A stretch of 64,000 nt of DNA from Candidatus Aminicenantota bacterium. GTDB lineage: Bacteria; Acidobacteriota; Aminicenantia; Aminicenantales; UBA4085. A program made the position numbers and the translations under genes. The DNA lies in assembly GCA_003141555.1 (NCBI GenBank), contig PLMN01000005.1:62001-126000 (forward strand), given 5' to 3'. The notes under the pieces are model-generated. The model made no database searches. It saw nothing but the letters and a program-made list of their open reading frames with translations, and was not told the DNA's origin. This document shows positions 56,054-62,081 of the stretch, piece after piece (the first letter of the stretch is position 1; the number at the start of each line of letters is the position of its first letter).

Positions 56054-56365
56054 ATGAGTAAGAGATTTATTATTGCCGTTAATACGACAAACGCCGAGCA
56101 GGAATCGGCGGTTACAGAATATTTAAGAGCAAAAACTGGGGTGTGGTGGCATTGGATAAATAATATTTGGCTTGCTATAGATAAAACGAATAATATCACC
56201 GTTGATCAATTGAATAATGAAATCTTGAAGCTTGTCCCTGGGGCCTATATGTTAATCCTTGAAATTCGAGGGGAAGACAACTGGCATGGATATGGTCCCG
56301 CTAGCGAAACAGATAAGAATAAAAATATGTTTGAATGGCTGTTGAAAACCTGGTCTGGGAAATAG
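56054..56365 (+). CDS. Cargo: conserved small protein of unknown function
   Basis: A 103-residue soluble protein: RFIIAVNTTNAEQESAVTEYL, then WWHWINNIWLAIDKTNN, and MFEWLLKTW at the C-terminus. The pattern of strand-helix-strand with a WWHWI motif resembles small ferredoxin-like proteins seen on mobile DNA, but no function is known to me. It lies 11 bp after the membrane-protein gene on the same strand, and converges on the transposase gene. Co-expression with the membrane protein suggests a two-component cargo module (inference). Confidence 0.72.
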   Translation: MSKRFIIAVNTTNAEQESAVTEYLRAKTGVWWHWINNIWLAIDKTNNITVDQLNNEILKLVPGAYMLILEIRGEDNWHGYGPASETDKNKNMFEWLLKTWSGK

Positions 56366-56385
56366 CCAAGCAATCCGGCGTCTGT

Positions 56386-57207
56386 TTATAATAAGCCCAA
56401 TATTTCTTCGATGCCCCAAACATGATCTGTGACCTTGGCCTCCATAGCCGGGGTAACTCTCAAGGTCTGATGAACGCGGCAGAAATTGTAATACATGAAG
56501 TGCAAGGCAACGGCATAGGATAGGTTTTCTACTTTCTTTGAAAAGCCGTTAGTCAGTCTCGTAAACCTCCGCAAGTTCATCCTCATCGTTAAATTCTGCC
56601 GTTCAACATAGCTTGTGGAGACTTTTTCTTTTTCGGGATATCCGTTTATTTCCGTCTTTATTGTCCCTATGCAGATCGGGGGGCTGTAACGCTTCTGGCC
56701 CTCAACTGATTGGCCGTATATCTTCACGAGCTGGCTAAAATCAATGTCCTTTCCAAAGGCATTCTCTACGGCCTCTAAATACATCTTGTGGCCGTCCGTC
56801 GTTAATTGGACACGATTCTTTAGCCGCCCCGCAAGGTCTTTCATGAAGATCGTAGCATCTTCCAGATCGCGCCGCCCGATATACCATGAGGGGACGAGTT
56901 TTGTATCAGCATCAATCGCCGTAAACGTCCAAACGTCCCCATATCCGAATTGCCCCTTTTTATCTTTGGGGACATTCTTTTCCTTGGCATAGCAAAATGA
57001 CCAAATTTTATCGCATTGAATATTCTTACAGGGAAGACCGCGCAAAACCTTATCTTGATGGTCTGAACAAGCCTGTCCAACATCAGCCAGGAGCTTAACT
57101 ACCGTATTCTTGGCTACCCCAGTCATGCGGCAAGTAGCCCTAATTGAGTTGCCCTCCACCAAAGAGGCAATAACCGCCACTTGCTTTTCGATCTTTAGCT
57201 TGTTCAT
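56386..57207 (-). CDS. IS1-family transposase, single ORF
   Basis: A 273-residue protein matching IS1-type transposases. The N-terminal helix-turn-helix is SLVEGNSIRATCRMTGVAKNTV. The DDE-type catalytic residues are D66 in QCDKIWSFC, D138 in LTTDGHKMY, and E202 in YVERQNL. Unlike classic IS1 it is one continuous ORF without the InsA/InsB frameshift, as in the single-ORF IS1 subgroup. It catalyses movement of the whole 3.3-kb element through the 16-bp ends. It has a consensus promoter with the ATG 6 nt after the -10 box. Confidence 0.92.
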   Translation of the reverse strand: MNKLKIEKQVAVIASLVEGNSIRATCRMTGVAKNTVVKLLADVGQACSDHQDKVLRGLPCKNIQCDKIWSFCYAKEKNVPKDKKGQFGYGDVWTFTAIDADTKLVPSWYIGRRDLEDATIFMKDLAGRLKNRVQLTTDGHKMYLEAVENAFGKDIDFSQLVKIYGQSVEGQKRYSPPICIGTIKTEINGYPEKEKVSTSYVERQNLTMRMNLRRFTRLTNGFSKKVENLSYAVALHFMYYNFCRVHQTLRVTPAMEAKVTDHVWGIEEILGLL

Positions 57208-57213
57208 GGTTAC

Positions 57214-57242
57214 ATTATACTTGACCGCTCAAGCATTGTCAA
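57214..57242 (-). promoter_or_regulatory. Consensus sigma70 promoter of the transposase with spacer motif
   Basis: Reading leftward: TTGACA (57242-57237), 17-bp spacer, TATAAT (57219-57214), then 6 bp to the ATG. Both boxes are perfect consensus. The spacer contains CTTGAGCGGTCA, also present in the promoter of the 71-residue gene at the right end. The short distance implies a leaderless mRNA. Confidence 0.8.
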
Positions 57243-57293
57243 GTGTTTCTTATGGGAATTTGACAAGTCGTTAAATATGCTGTATATAAAGAA

Positions 57294-57385
57294 CGGAGGC
57301 GGCAGGATTTGAACCTGCGGCGGGTGGTATCAGCACTCGCTACCAATTATAAGTTGGCTCCAATCGACCACTCTGGCACGCCTCC
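57294..57385 (-). tRNA. Type II tRNA with serine-like body and UAU anticodon
   Basis: A complete cloverleaf folds on the minus strand. Acceptor GGAGGCG/CGCCTCC (7 bp), discriminator G73, no encoded CCA. D-stem CCA/TGG with loop GAGTGGTCGAT. Anticodon stem GCCAA/TTGGT with loop CTTATAA, giving anticodon TAT. A long variable arm (GCGAGTG/CACCCGC, one mismatch). T-stem GCAGG/CCTGC with loop TTCAAAT. A long variable arm plus G73 are serine-tRNA features, whereas UAU would read the isoleucine codon AUA; normal tRNA-Ile is type I. The amino acid cannot be assigned from sequence alone. It lies inside the transposon. Confidence 0.85.
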
Positions 57386-57423
57386 GGAATTATTAGGGAG
57401 TGGACGGCGAGGAAATCGCCTAG

Positions 57424-57514
57424 GCCCTAGGTTCGCTATCCGTAGAAAGAAGAACGAACCTAGGGCTTCTTGCTTTACGCCCCCGTTGACGGCGATTCAA
57501 TTATCAATGGGGGC
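57424..57514. other. Two adjacent strong hairpins, possible structured RNA
   Basis: Hairpin 1: perfect 12-bp inverted repeat GCCCTAGGTTCG at 57424-57435 with its complement at 57455-57466. Hairpin 2: 11-bp stem, 57479-57489 with 57504-57514 (GCCCCCGTTGA), with one G-U pair if transcribed from the plus strand but an A-C mismatch from the minus strand. They lie between the tRNA and the DUF5343 gene and are not explained by a coding sequence. They could be a small RNA or back-to-back terminators. Confidence 0.5.
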
Positions 57515-57555
57515 ATAATCTCTTCTCATCATTCCCTCCATAATTTATTTGCGCG

Positions 57556-58239
57556 TTACTTTTTCGATTCTTCCTTTAGCCAATTAAATCCATCGAGCCA
57601 TTTAGATTTAATATCATCTGGCCATGCGGGATCGAAGATAGGGAATTTTTCTAAAAGTAGCTTCCATCGATCTGGGAAACCTTGGGCCGGAGGGGGATTA
57701 TTCCCATCAATGAATTCGGCGGAATGGGGTTCATCTTTTTGTTTCTTGGGCTTAGGGCTACTATTGCTACGGGGGGCCCGATCTTTTGGCTTACTGATAT
57801 ACTGAGACAACTCGATCCCGGCGTCTTTTGCCACCATTAGAAAGAATTTAATGGATTTCCTAGAAGTTTCCCCGGTAGTGCCAGTATCTTCAAATTTCTC
57901 TTGAAGCATTTTTGATGTCATAATGCCAAGGTTGTCTTTCTCTCCGAACAAGAAAGGGTAGGCGGAAGTTATGATTTCTTTTAGCACAGCCGGTTTTTCT
58001 TTGTCGGCATTGATCAGTTTTTTCAAATTTTCCGCAGGGATTCCGCCCTCGCTCATAAGACCTAAATACTGCAAGGCACTAAATAGTTGACGTTGGATTG
58101 CGCCGGAAAATGAACCGACGACGCTTCGATCAATCCTCATCGGAACACCCTGGACCTTAAGCCGCTCCAAGAAATTTAAAAATGTCTTGTAAGATAAATA
58201 GGGTGGCTTTAATTGTTTCGCCTCATTCGCTTCGCTCAT
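57556..58239 (-). CDS. Cargo: DUF5343-family protein
   Basis: A 227-residue soluble protein. The N-terminal PPYLSYKTFLNFLERLK and PMRIDRSVVGSFSG blocks are characteristic of DUF5343, with LFSALQYLGLMSEGGIP following, which looks like a winged-helix region. The C-terminal third is charged and Pro/Lys-rich (PRSNSSPKPKKQKDE), then WLDGFNWLKEESKK. Function unknown; DNA binding is possible. The start is supported by TAGGAGGAG. Its -10 region is a perfect palindrome, so autoregulation is plausible. AT-rich cargo gene. Confidence 0.8.
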   Translation of the reverse strand: MSEANEAKQLKPPYLSYKTFLNFLERLKVQGVPMRIDRSVVGSFSGAIQRQLFSALQYLGLMSEGGIPAENLKKLINADKEKPAVLKEIITSAYPFLFGEKDNLGIMTSKMLQEKFEDTGTTGETSRKSIKFFLMVAKDAGIELSQYISKPKDRAPRSNSSPKPKKQKDEPHSAEFIDGNNPPPAQGFPDRWKLLLEKFPIFDPAWPDDIKSKWLDGFNWLKEESKK

Positions 58240-58275
58240 CTTCTCCTCCTAATCGAATTACGATACCAAGTTACC

Positions 58276-58309
58276 GTATTATAATACCATCCATAAGCGT
58301 CCCCGTCAA
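58276..58309 (-). promoter_or_regulatory. Promoter with palindromic -10 region (possible operator)
   Basis: GTATTATAATAC (58276-58287) is a perfect 12-bp palindrome covering the -10 box (TATTAT 58286-58281). TTGACG (58309-58304) lies 17 bp upstream as the -35. It serves the DUF5343 gene; GTTACCGT-like half sites recur at 58271 and 58333 in the divergent intergenic region. Confidence 0.55.
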
Positions 58310-58403
58310 GTAATAAATAAAAATAATCTCTACGTTACCGTGTCCGACTATATTTTACTTTGTTTAATGGTAACAATATCATACGTGTTGAAAGGAGCAT
58401 GAT

Positions 58404-58652
58404 ATGCACGGAGAAACAGTTGTTGTAAGGGCTTTCGGGGGAGTGCCGTTAATCAGAAAAGTATGGGAAGTTGGGGAAGATGTGGTTTATCTGGTTTCCG
58501 ATAATCATTATAACCTATTGACAAAAGAAGACCCAAGGGCCATCGGCCCAATTGGGTTTCCAAAAGAAGATGTTTTTCTATATGAGCCCGAGATTGTGAA
58601 ATTAAATAAAAAGACAATCCCCAGATGGGAGAAATTGAGGCCCGCATTTTAA
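58404..58652 (+). CDS. Cargo: small protein of unknown function
   Basis: An 82-residue soluble protein (MHGETVVVRAFGGVPLIRKV ... LNKKTIPRWEKLRPAF), beta-rich, with no recognised family. AAAGGAG lies 7 bp before the ATG, and a TTTACT / TATCAT promoter pair with 17-bp spacing is visible upstream. It is divergent from the DUF5343 gene and convergent with the 71-residue gene, with only 7 bp between stops. Confidence 0.65.
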   Translation: MHGETVVVRAFGGVPLIRKVWEVGEDVVYLVSDNHYNLLTKEDPRAIGPIGFPKEDVFLYEPEIVKLNKKTIPRWEKLRPAF

Positions 58653-58659
58653 TTATTGG

Positions 58660-58875
58660 TTACTTCCCCCATCTGGCCTTGGCCGCGTTCCTGGCGATTT
58701 CTTTCCTCTTTTTAGGGGACAACTTTTCGGCCCTGGCCTTGCCGCCCTTCAATCCGCCTAGGCGGCCTAGAGACACGGCGGCAGGATTCTTCTCTGGCTT
58801 CTTTTCTTCTGTTGGCGCTGTCGTTTGAGATACTATCCTATGAGCCATTTGGTTTTCATCTTCGTGTTTCTTCAT
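58660..58875 (-). CDS. Cargo: small basic protein
   Basis: A 71-residue protein starting at ATG 58875. The N-terminus is polar. The C-terminal part GRLGGLKGGKARAEKLSPKK...ARNAAKARWGK is a conserved basic motif found in many short proteins on mobile or accessory DNA, reminiscent of histone-H1-like or DNA-binding tails. Function is unknown. Its promoter (TTGATT, 17 bp, TATGTT) ends 6 bp before the ATG, so the mRNA would be leaderless, as for the transposase. Confidence 0.7.
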   Translation of the reverse strand: MKKHEDENQMAHRIVSQTTAPTEEKKPEKNPAAVSLGRLGGLKGGKARAEKLSPKKRKEIARNAAKARWGK

Positions 58876-58881
58876 GCTCAA

Positions 58882-58910
58882 AACATACAGCATGACCGCT
58901 CAAGAATCAA
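58882..58910 (-). promoter_or_regulatory. Promoter of the basic-protein gene sharing the transposase spacer motif
   Basis: TTGATT (58910-58905), 17-bp spacer starting with CTTGAGCGGTCA (58904-58893), TATGTT (58887-58882). The same 12-mer occurs in the transposase promoter at 57233-57222, shifted by 3 bp relative to the -35 box. Confidence 0.6.
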
Positions 58911-58924
58911 GCCCCCAAGATTTC

Positions 58925-58940
58925 AAACTGACCCACTACC
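58925..58940 (-). repeat. Right terminal inverted repeat of the transposon
   Basis: The complement strand reads GGTAGTGGGTCAGTTT, identical to the left end. Confidence 0.85.
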
Positions 58941-58948
58941 CGGTTGCC
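58941..58948 (+). repeat. Target-site duplication, right copy
   Basis: CGGTTGCC directly outside the right inverted repeat, identical to 55587-55594. Confidence 0.8.
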
Positions 58949-59060
58949 GTTCACCTGGATTTTGGGCTAGACTAGGTGCCAGGGCGCGGGCGCGCGCCCC
59001 CCGAGCGCGAAGATGAAGTCCGAAGCCGGCGGCGGCGGACTTCGAAAGGGAGTCGTTCCC

Positions 59061-59939
59061 ATGAAGAATCGCAAAGTCGGGGTTCTCATCGCCCTGTCGT
59101 TGATCCTGATCGCCGCGGGCGCCGCGTGCGCGCGCAAGACCCCCTCGGACCGGGACGCCAAAGCGCCCATCGTCTTCGACGCCCAGAGAGGATTCCCCTC
59201 CCCCAAGGAGATCACGATCCGCAACGTGACCAAAGAGGAAGTGAGCTATAGCCTCGTCCCCCTCGGCTCGAACGCCAAGCCCGAAATTCGGAAGCTCGCG
59301 GTGGGGGCCATCGATCGCGTCCGGGCGGTCGACACGATGACGATCGCCTACGAGAAATACGGGCGCGAAGTCTCCTATTCCCTGTACCCGGGAAAGCCTT
59401 ACTCCTTCCGCTACGACAGCGGCGGCAAGATCGACATCTGGCAGGGGTCGCACGGCCGCGGCGACGCCGAGGATCTGGCCCCCTTCGTGCCCACGCCGCC
59501 CGAGGTCGTGGCCAAGATGTTCGAGCTGGCCAAGGCCGACAAGGACTCGGTCATCTACGACATCGGCTGCGGGGACGGACGGATCGTGGTCTACGCGGCC
59601 AAGACCTTCGGCGCCCACGGGGTGGGCATCGACATCGACCCCGCCCGGATCAGTGAATCGAAGGAAAACGCCAAGAAGGAAGGCGTGGAAAAGCTGGTCA
59701 AGTTCCTGATGGAGGACGCCACCAAGACCGACATCTCCCCGGCCACGATCGTGACGACCTATCTCCTCCCCGAATCGAACGAGCTCCTCCGGCCGAAGTT
59801 CGAGCGCGAGCTGAAGCCGGGGACGATCATCGTCACCCACAATTACATCGTCCCGGGCTGGGAGGGCAAGGAAATCAACTCGGCCACGCTCACCGACACA
59901 TCCGGAACCGAGCATACCGTCTTCGTTTACAAAAAATAG
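59061..59939 (+). CDS. Lipoprotein with SAM-dependent methyltransferase domain
   Basis: A 292-residue protein with a lipoprotein-type signal (hydrophobic stretch ending AAGAAC, C23). The first ~110 residues are a beta-rich domain. A class I methyltransferase follows, with VIYDIGCGDGRIVVYAAK (SAM-binding motif I), GVGIDIDPARISESKENAK and TIVTTYLLPE. SAM is not normally available outside the cytoplasm, so the lipobox is odd; the signal may be non-functional or the domain repurposed. ATG 59061 follows AAAGGGAG. It lies 112 bp after the transposon insertion, so its promoter region may have been affected. Confidence 0.82.
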   Translation: MKNRKVGVLIALSLILIAAGAACARKTPSDRDAKAPIVFDAQRGFPSPKEITIRNVTKEEVSYSLVPLGSNAKPEIRKLAVGAIDRVRAVDTMTIAYEKYGREVSYSLYPGKPYSFRYDSGGKIDIWQGSHGRGDAEDLAPFVPTPPEVVAKMFELAKADKDSVIYDIGCGDGRIVVYAAKTFGAHGVGIDIDPARISESKENAKKEGVEKLVKFLMEDATKTDISPATIVTTYLLPESNELLRPKFERELKPGTIIVTHNYIVPGWEGKEINSATLTDTSGTEHTVFVYKK

Positions 59940-59959
59940 CGCCCAAGGAGCCTCCGCCG

Positions 59960-62005
59960 ATGATGAACATGACCCGCCGGATTTCGCTGGCCGCCGCTGT
60001 CTTCCTCCTCCCCATGATCGCCGCCGCGCAAGGCGCGCCCGGCGCCCCCCAGGGCAGCCCGGGCGCAAAACACGTCCCGACCGTCGACGATCTCCTGCTT
60101 CTCAAGTCGGCGGGCGGGCCGAGGATCTCGCCGGACGGCGGGCGGGTGGCCTACACCCTAACCGAAACCGATATGAAGCAAGACGCCTATGTCACCCAGA
60201 TTTGGGTGGCCGAGGTCGCGAGCGGGCGAATTTATCAGTTGACCCAGGGCGAGAAATCCTGCACCGGGCCGGACTGGTCCCCCGACGGGAAATGGATCGC
60301 GTTCACGAGCAGCCGGGTCGGGGACAAGAGCCAGGTCTTCGTCATCGATCCGGCCGGCGGCGAGGCCGTCCGGCTGACGAACGCCGAGACTTCCGTGGGC
60401 GGATTCGAGTGGTCGCCGGACGGCAAGACCATCGCCTTCCTCGCGGCGGAGCCCTCCCCGAAATCGTCTCAGGACCGCAAGGACGCTTACGGCGACTTCG
60501 AGGTCGTCCGGAAGGAATACTCGTTTAACCACATCTGGACGTTCGACGTCGCCGAAGCCCTCGCCTCGCCCCAGGCCGGGCGTCCGAGGACGAAGGGCCG
60601 CGATTTCACGGTCGGGTCGTTCTCCTGGGCGCCGGGCGGGAGGCGGATCGCCTTCAGCGCGACGGTCAACGCGGACCTCATCCAGGGCGCCACCGCGGAC
60701 ATTTACGTCCTCGACCTGGCCGATGACGCCGTGAAGAAGATCGTCGCCCAGCCCGGGCCGGACAATTCCCCGCAATGGTCGCCCGACGGCACGCGGATCA
60801 TCTTCTCCTCGGCCATGGGCAACCCCAATTATTTCGCGGCCGACACCCGCCTGGCCGTCGTCCCCGCGGAAGGCGGGCCGATCCGGGCGCTCACCGGGGG
60901 ATTCGACGAAAATCCGGCCTTCATCGCCTGGACGCCGGACGGCATCTATTTCTCGGCCCAGCAGAAGATGGCCTCCCACCTGTTCCGCCTGGATCCGACG
61001 AGCCTGAAAATCTGGCGCGTGACCTCGCCCGACGCCTTCATGGGCGGGAGCTTCTCGTTCTCCCGGAGCGGGATGCGAATGGCCTTCTCGATGGCCTCGC
61101 CCGCGTCGCTCTCCGAGATCTGCGTTTCGGACGCCGAGTTCCGGCCGCGCCGGCTGACCGACATGACGGCCCAGGCCGCGAATTTCATCCTCGGAACGCG
61201 GGAAGCCGTCTCCTGGAATAGCGTGGACGGCACGCCGATCGAGGGCGTCCTGATCAAGCCCGCGGACTTCAACCCGGCCAAGAAGTACGCTCTGCTCTGC
61301 GTCATCCACGGCGGGCCGACCGGCGTCGACCGGCCGGCACTCCTCTCGCCCGACGCACGGACTTATCCGTCCGACATCTGGGCCGCCCGCGGGGCGCTCA
61401 TCCTCAAGGTGAATTACCGCGGCAGCGCGGGATACGGCGAGAGGTTCCGAAGGCTCAACTATCGCAACCTCGGCGTGGGCGACGCCTGGGACGTTATCTC
61501 GGGCGTGGATTTCCTGATCAAGAAGGGCTGGGTCGACCCCGCCCGCGTGGGCTGCATGGGCTGGAGCCAGGGCGGCTACATCTCGGCCTTCCTGACCACC
61601 TCGTCCAATCGGTTCAAGGCGATCTCGGTCGGGGCAGGCATCTCCGACTGGGCGACATACTACTACAACACCGACATCACGCCTTTCACGATCAACTACC
61701 TCGGGGCCAATCCGGCCGACGACCCGAAGATCTACCAACTCACCTCGCCCATGACCTACATCAAAAAGGCCGTGACCCCGACCCTCATCCAGCACGGCGA
61801 GCTCGACCGCCGCGTTCCCATTCCCAACGCCTACGAGCTGCGGCAGGGCCTGGAGGACCGCGGCGTCCCGGTGGAAATGGTGGTTTACAAGGGATATGGC
61901 CACGGGATCACCAAGCCAAAGTCCATGCGGGCGGTGATGACCCACAATTTGGCCTGGTTCGGCCATTACATCTTCGGCGACCCGAAGCCCGACCTGACCA
62001 AATAA
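59960..62005 (+). CDS. Secreted S9-family peptidase (acylaminoacyl/dipeptidyl peptidase-like)
   Basis: A 681-residue protein with signal peptide (about 1-23). A seven-bladed beta-propeller shows repeated units such as GPDWSPDGKWIAFTSSR and GFEWSPDGKTIAFLA. The alpha/beta hydrolase domain contains nucleophile S536 in MGWSQGGYISAF, HGGPTGVD at the oxyanion region, an Asp in LDRRVPIPNA and catalytic His in GYGHGITKP. It would cleave short peptides in the periplasm. CAAGGAG precedes the ATG. It follows the methyltransferase lipoprotein gene by 20 bp. Confidence 0.93.
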   Translation: MMNMTRRISLAAAVFLLPMIAAAQGAPGAPQGSPGAKHVPTVDDLLLLKSAGGPRISPDGGRVAYTLTETDMKQDAYVTQIWVAEVASGRIYQLTQGEKSCTGPDWSPDGKWIAFTSSRVGDKSQVFVIDPAGGEAVRLTNAETSVGGFEWSPDGKTIAFLAAEPSPKSSQDRKDAYGDFEVVRKEYSFNHIWTFDVAEALASPQAGRPRTKGRDFTVGSFSWAPGGRRIAFSATVNADLIQGATADIYVLDLADDAVKKIVAQPGPDNSPQWSPDGTRIIFSSAMGNPNYFAADTRLAVVPAEGGPIRALTGGFDENPAFIAWTPDGIYFSAQQKMASHLFRLDPTSLKIWRVTSPDAFMGGSFSFSRSGMRMAFSMASPASLSEICVSDAEFRPRRLTDMTAQAANFILGTREAVSWNSVDGTPIEGVLIKPADFNPAKKYALLCVIHGGPTGVDRPALLSPDARTYPSDIWAARGALILKVNYRGSAGYGERFRRLNYRNLGVGDAWDVISGVDFLIKKGWVDPARVGCMGWSQGGYISAFLTTSSNRFKAISVGAGISDWATYYYNTDITPFTINYLGANPADDPKIYQLTSPMTYIKKAVTPTLIQHGELDRRVPIPNAYELRQGLEDRGVPVEMVVYKGYGHGITKPKSMRAVMTHNLAWFGHYIFGDPKPDLTK

Positions 62006-62007
62006 GT

Positions 62008-62070
62008 CAAGGGGTCAAGTCCCAAAATTTGACAAATGGATCGTCATCCCTCGCTAAGCTCGGGATGACG
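62008..62070. terminator. Repeat-type hairpins between convergent genes
   Basis: GGGGTCAAGTCCC with AATTTGAC downstream resembles a REP-like palindrome. It is followed by a 9-bp inverted repeat (CGTCATCCC at 62042-62050, complement 62062-62070) with an 11-nt loop. The position between two convergent stops suggests bidirectional termination. Confidence 0.55.
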
Positions 62071-62081
62071 GTGCGGCACCC

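Larger units (their letters stand above)
55595..58940. mobile_element. IS1-family transposon carrying cargo genes and a tRNA
   Basis: The 3346-bp element is bounded by perfect 16-bp inverted repeats (GGTAGTGGGTCAGTTT at 55595-55610, complement at 58925-58940) and by an 8-bp direct duplication CGGTTGCC (55587-55594 and 58941-58948). The interior is visibly AT-rich compared with the host. It contains an IS1-family transposase, two small plus-strand genes on the left, and on the right a tRNA, two hairpins, a DUF5343 gene and two further small genes. IS1-family elements make 8-9 bp duplications and have ends starting GGT, which fits. The intact duplication suggests recent insertion. Confidence 0.88.

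Noticed and set aside
57294-57385. tRNA as an attachment site for a site-specific integrase
   Set aside because: No integrase gene and no repeated tRNA 3' segment were seen. The element ends are the IS1-type inverted repeats, far from the tRNA.
55648-58875. Reassignment of AUA to serine in the transposon genes
   Set aside because: In the membrane protein many AUA codons fall inside hydrophobic helices, where Ser would be disruptive, so isoleucine reading is more likely.
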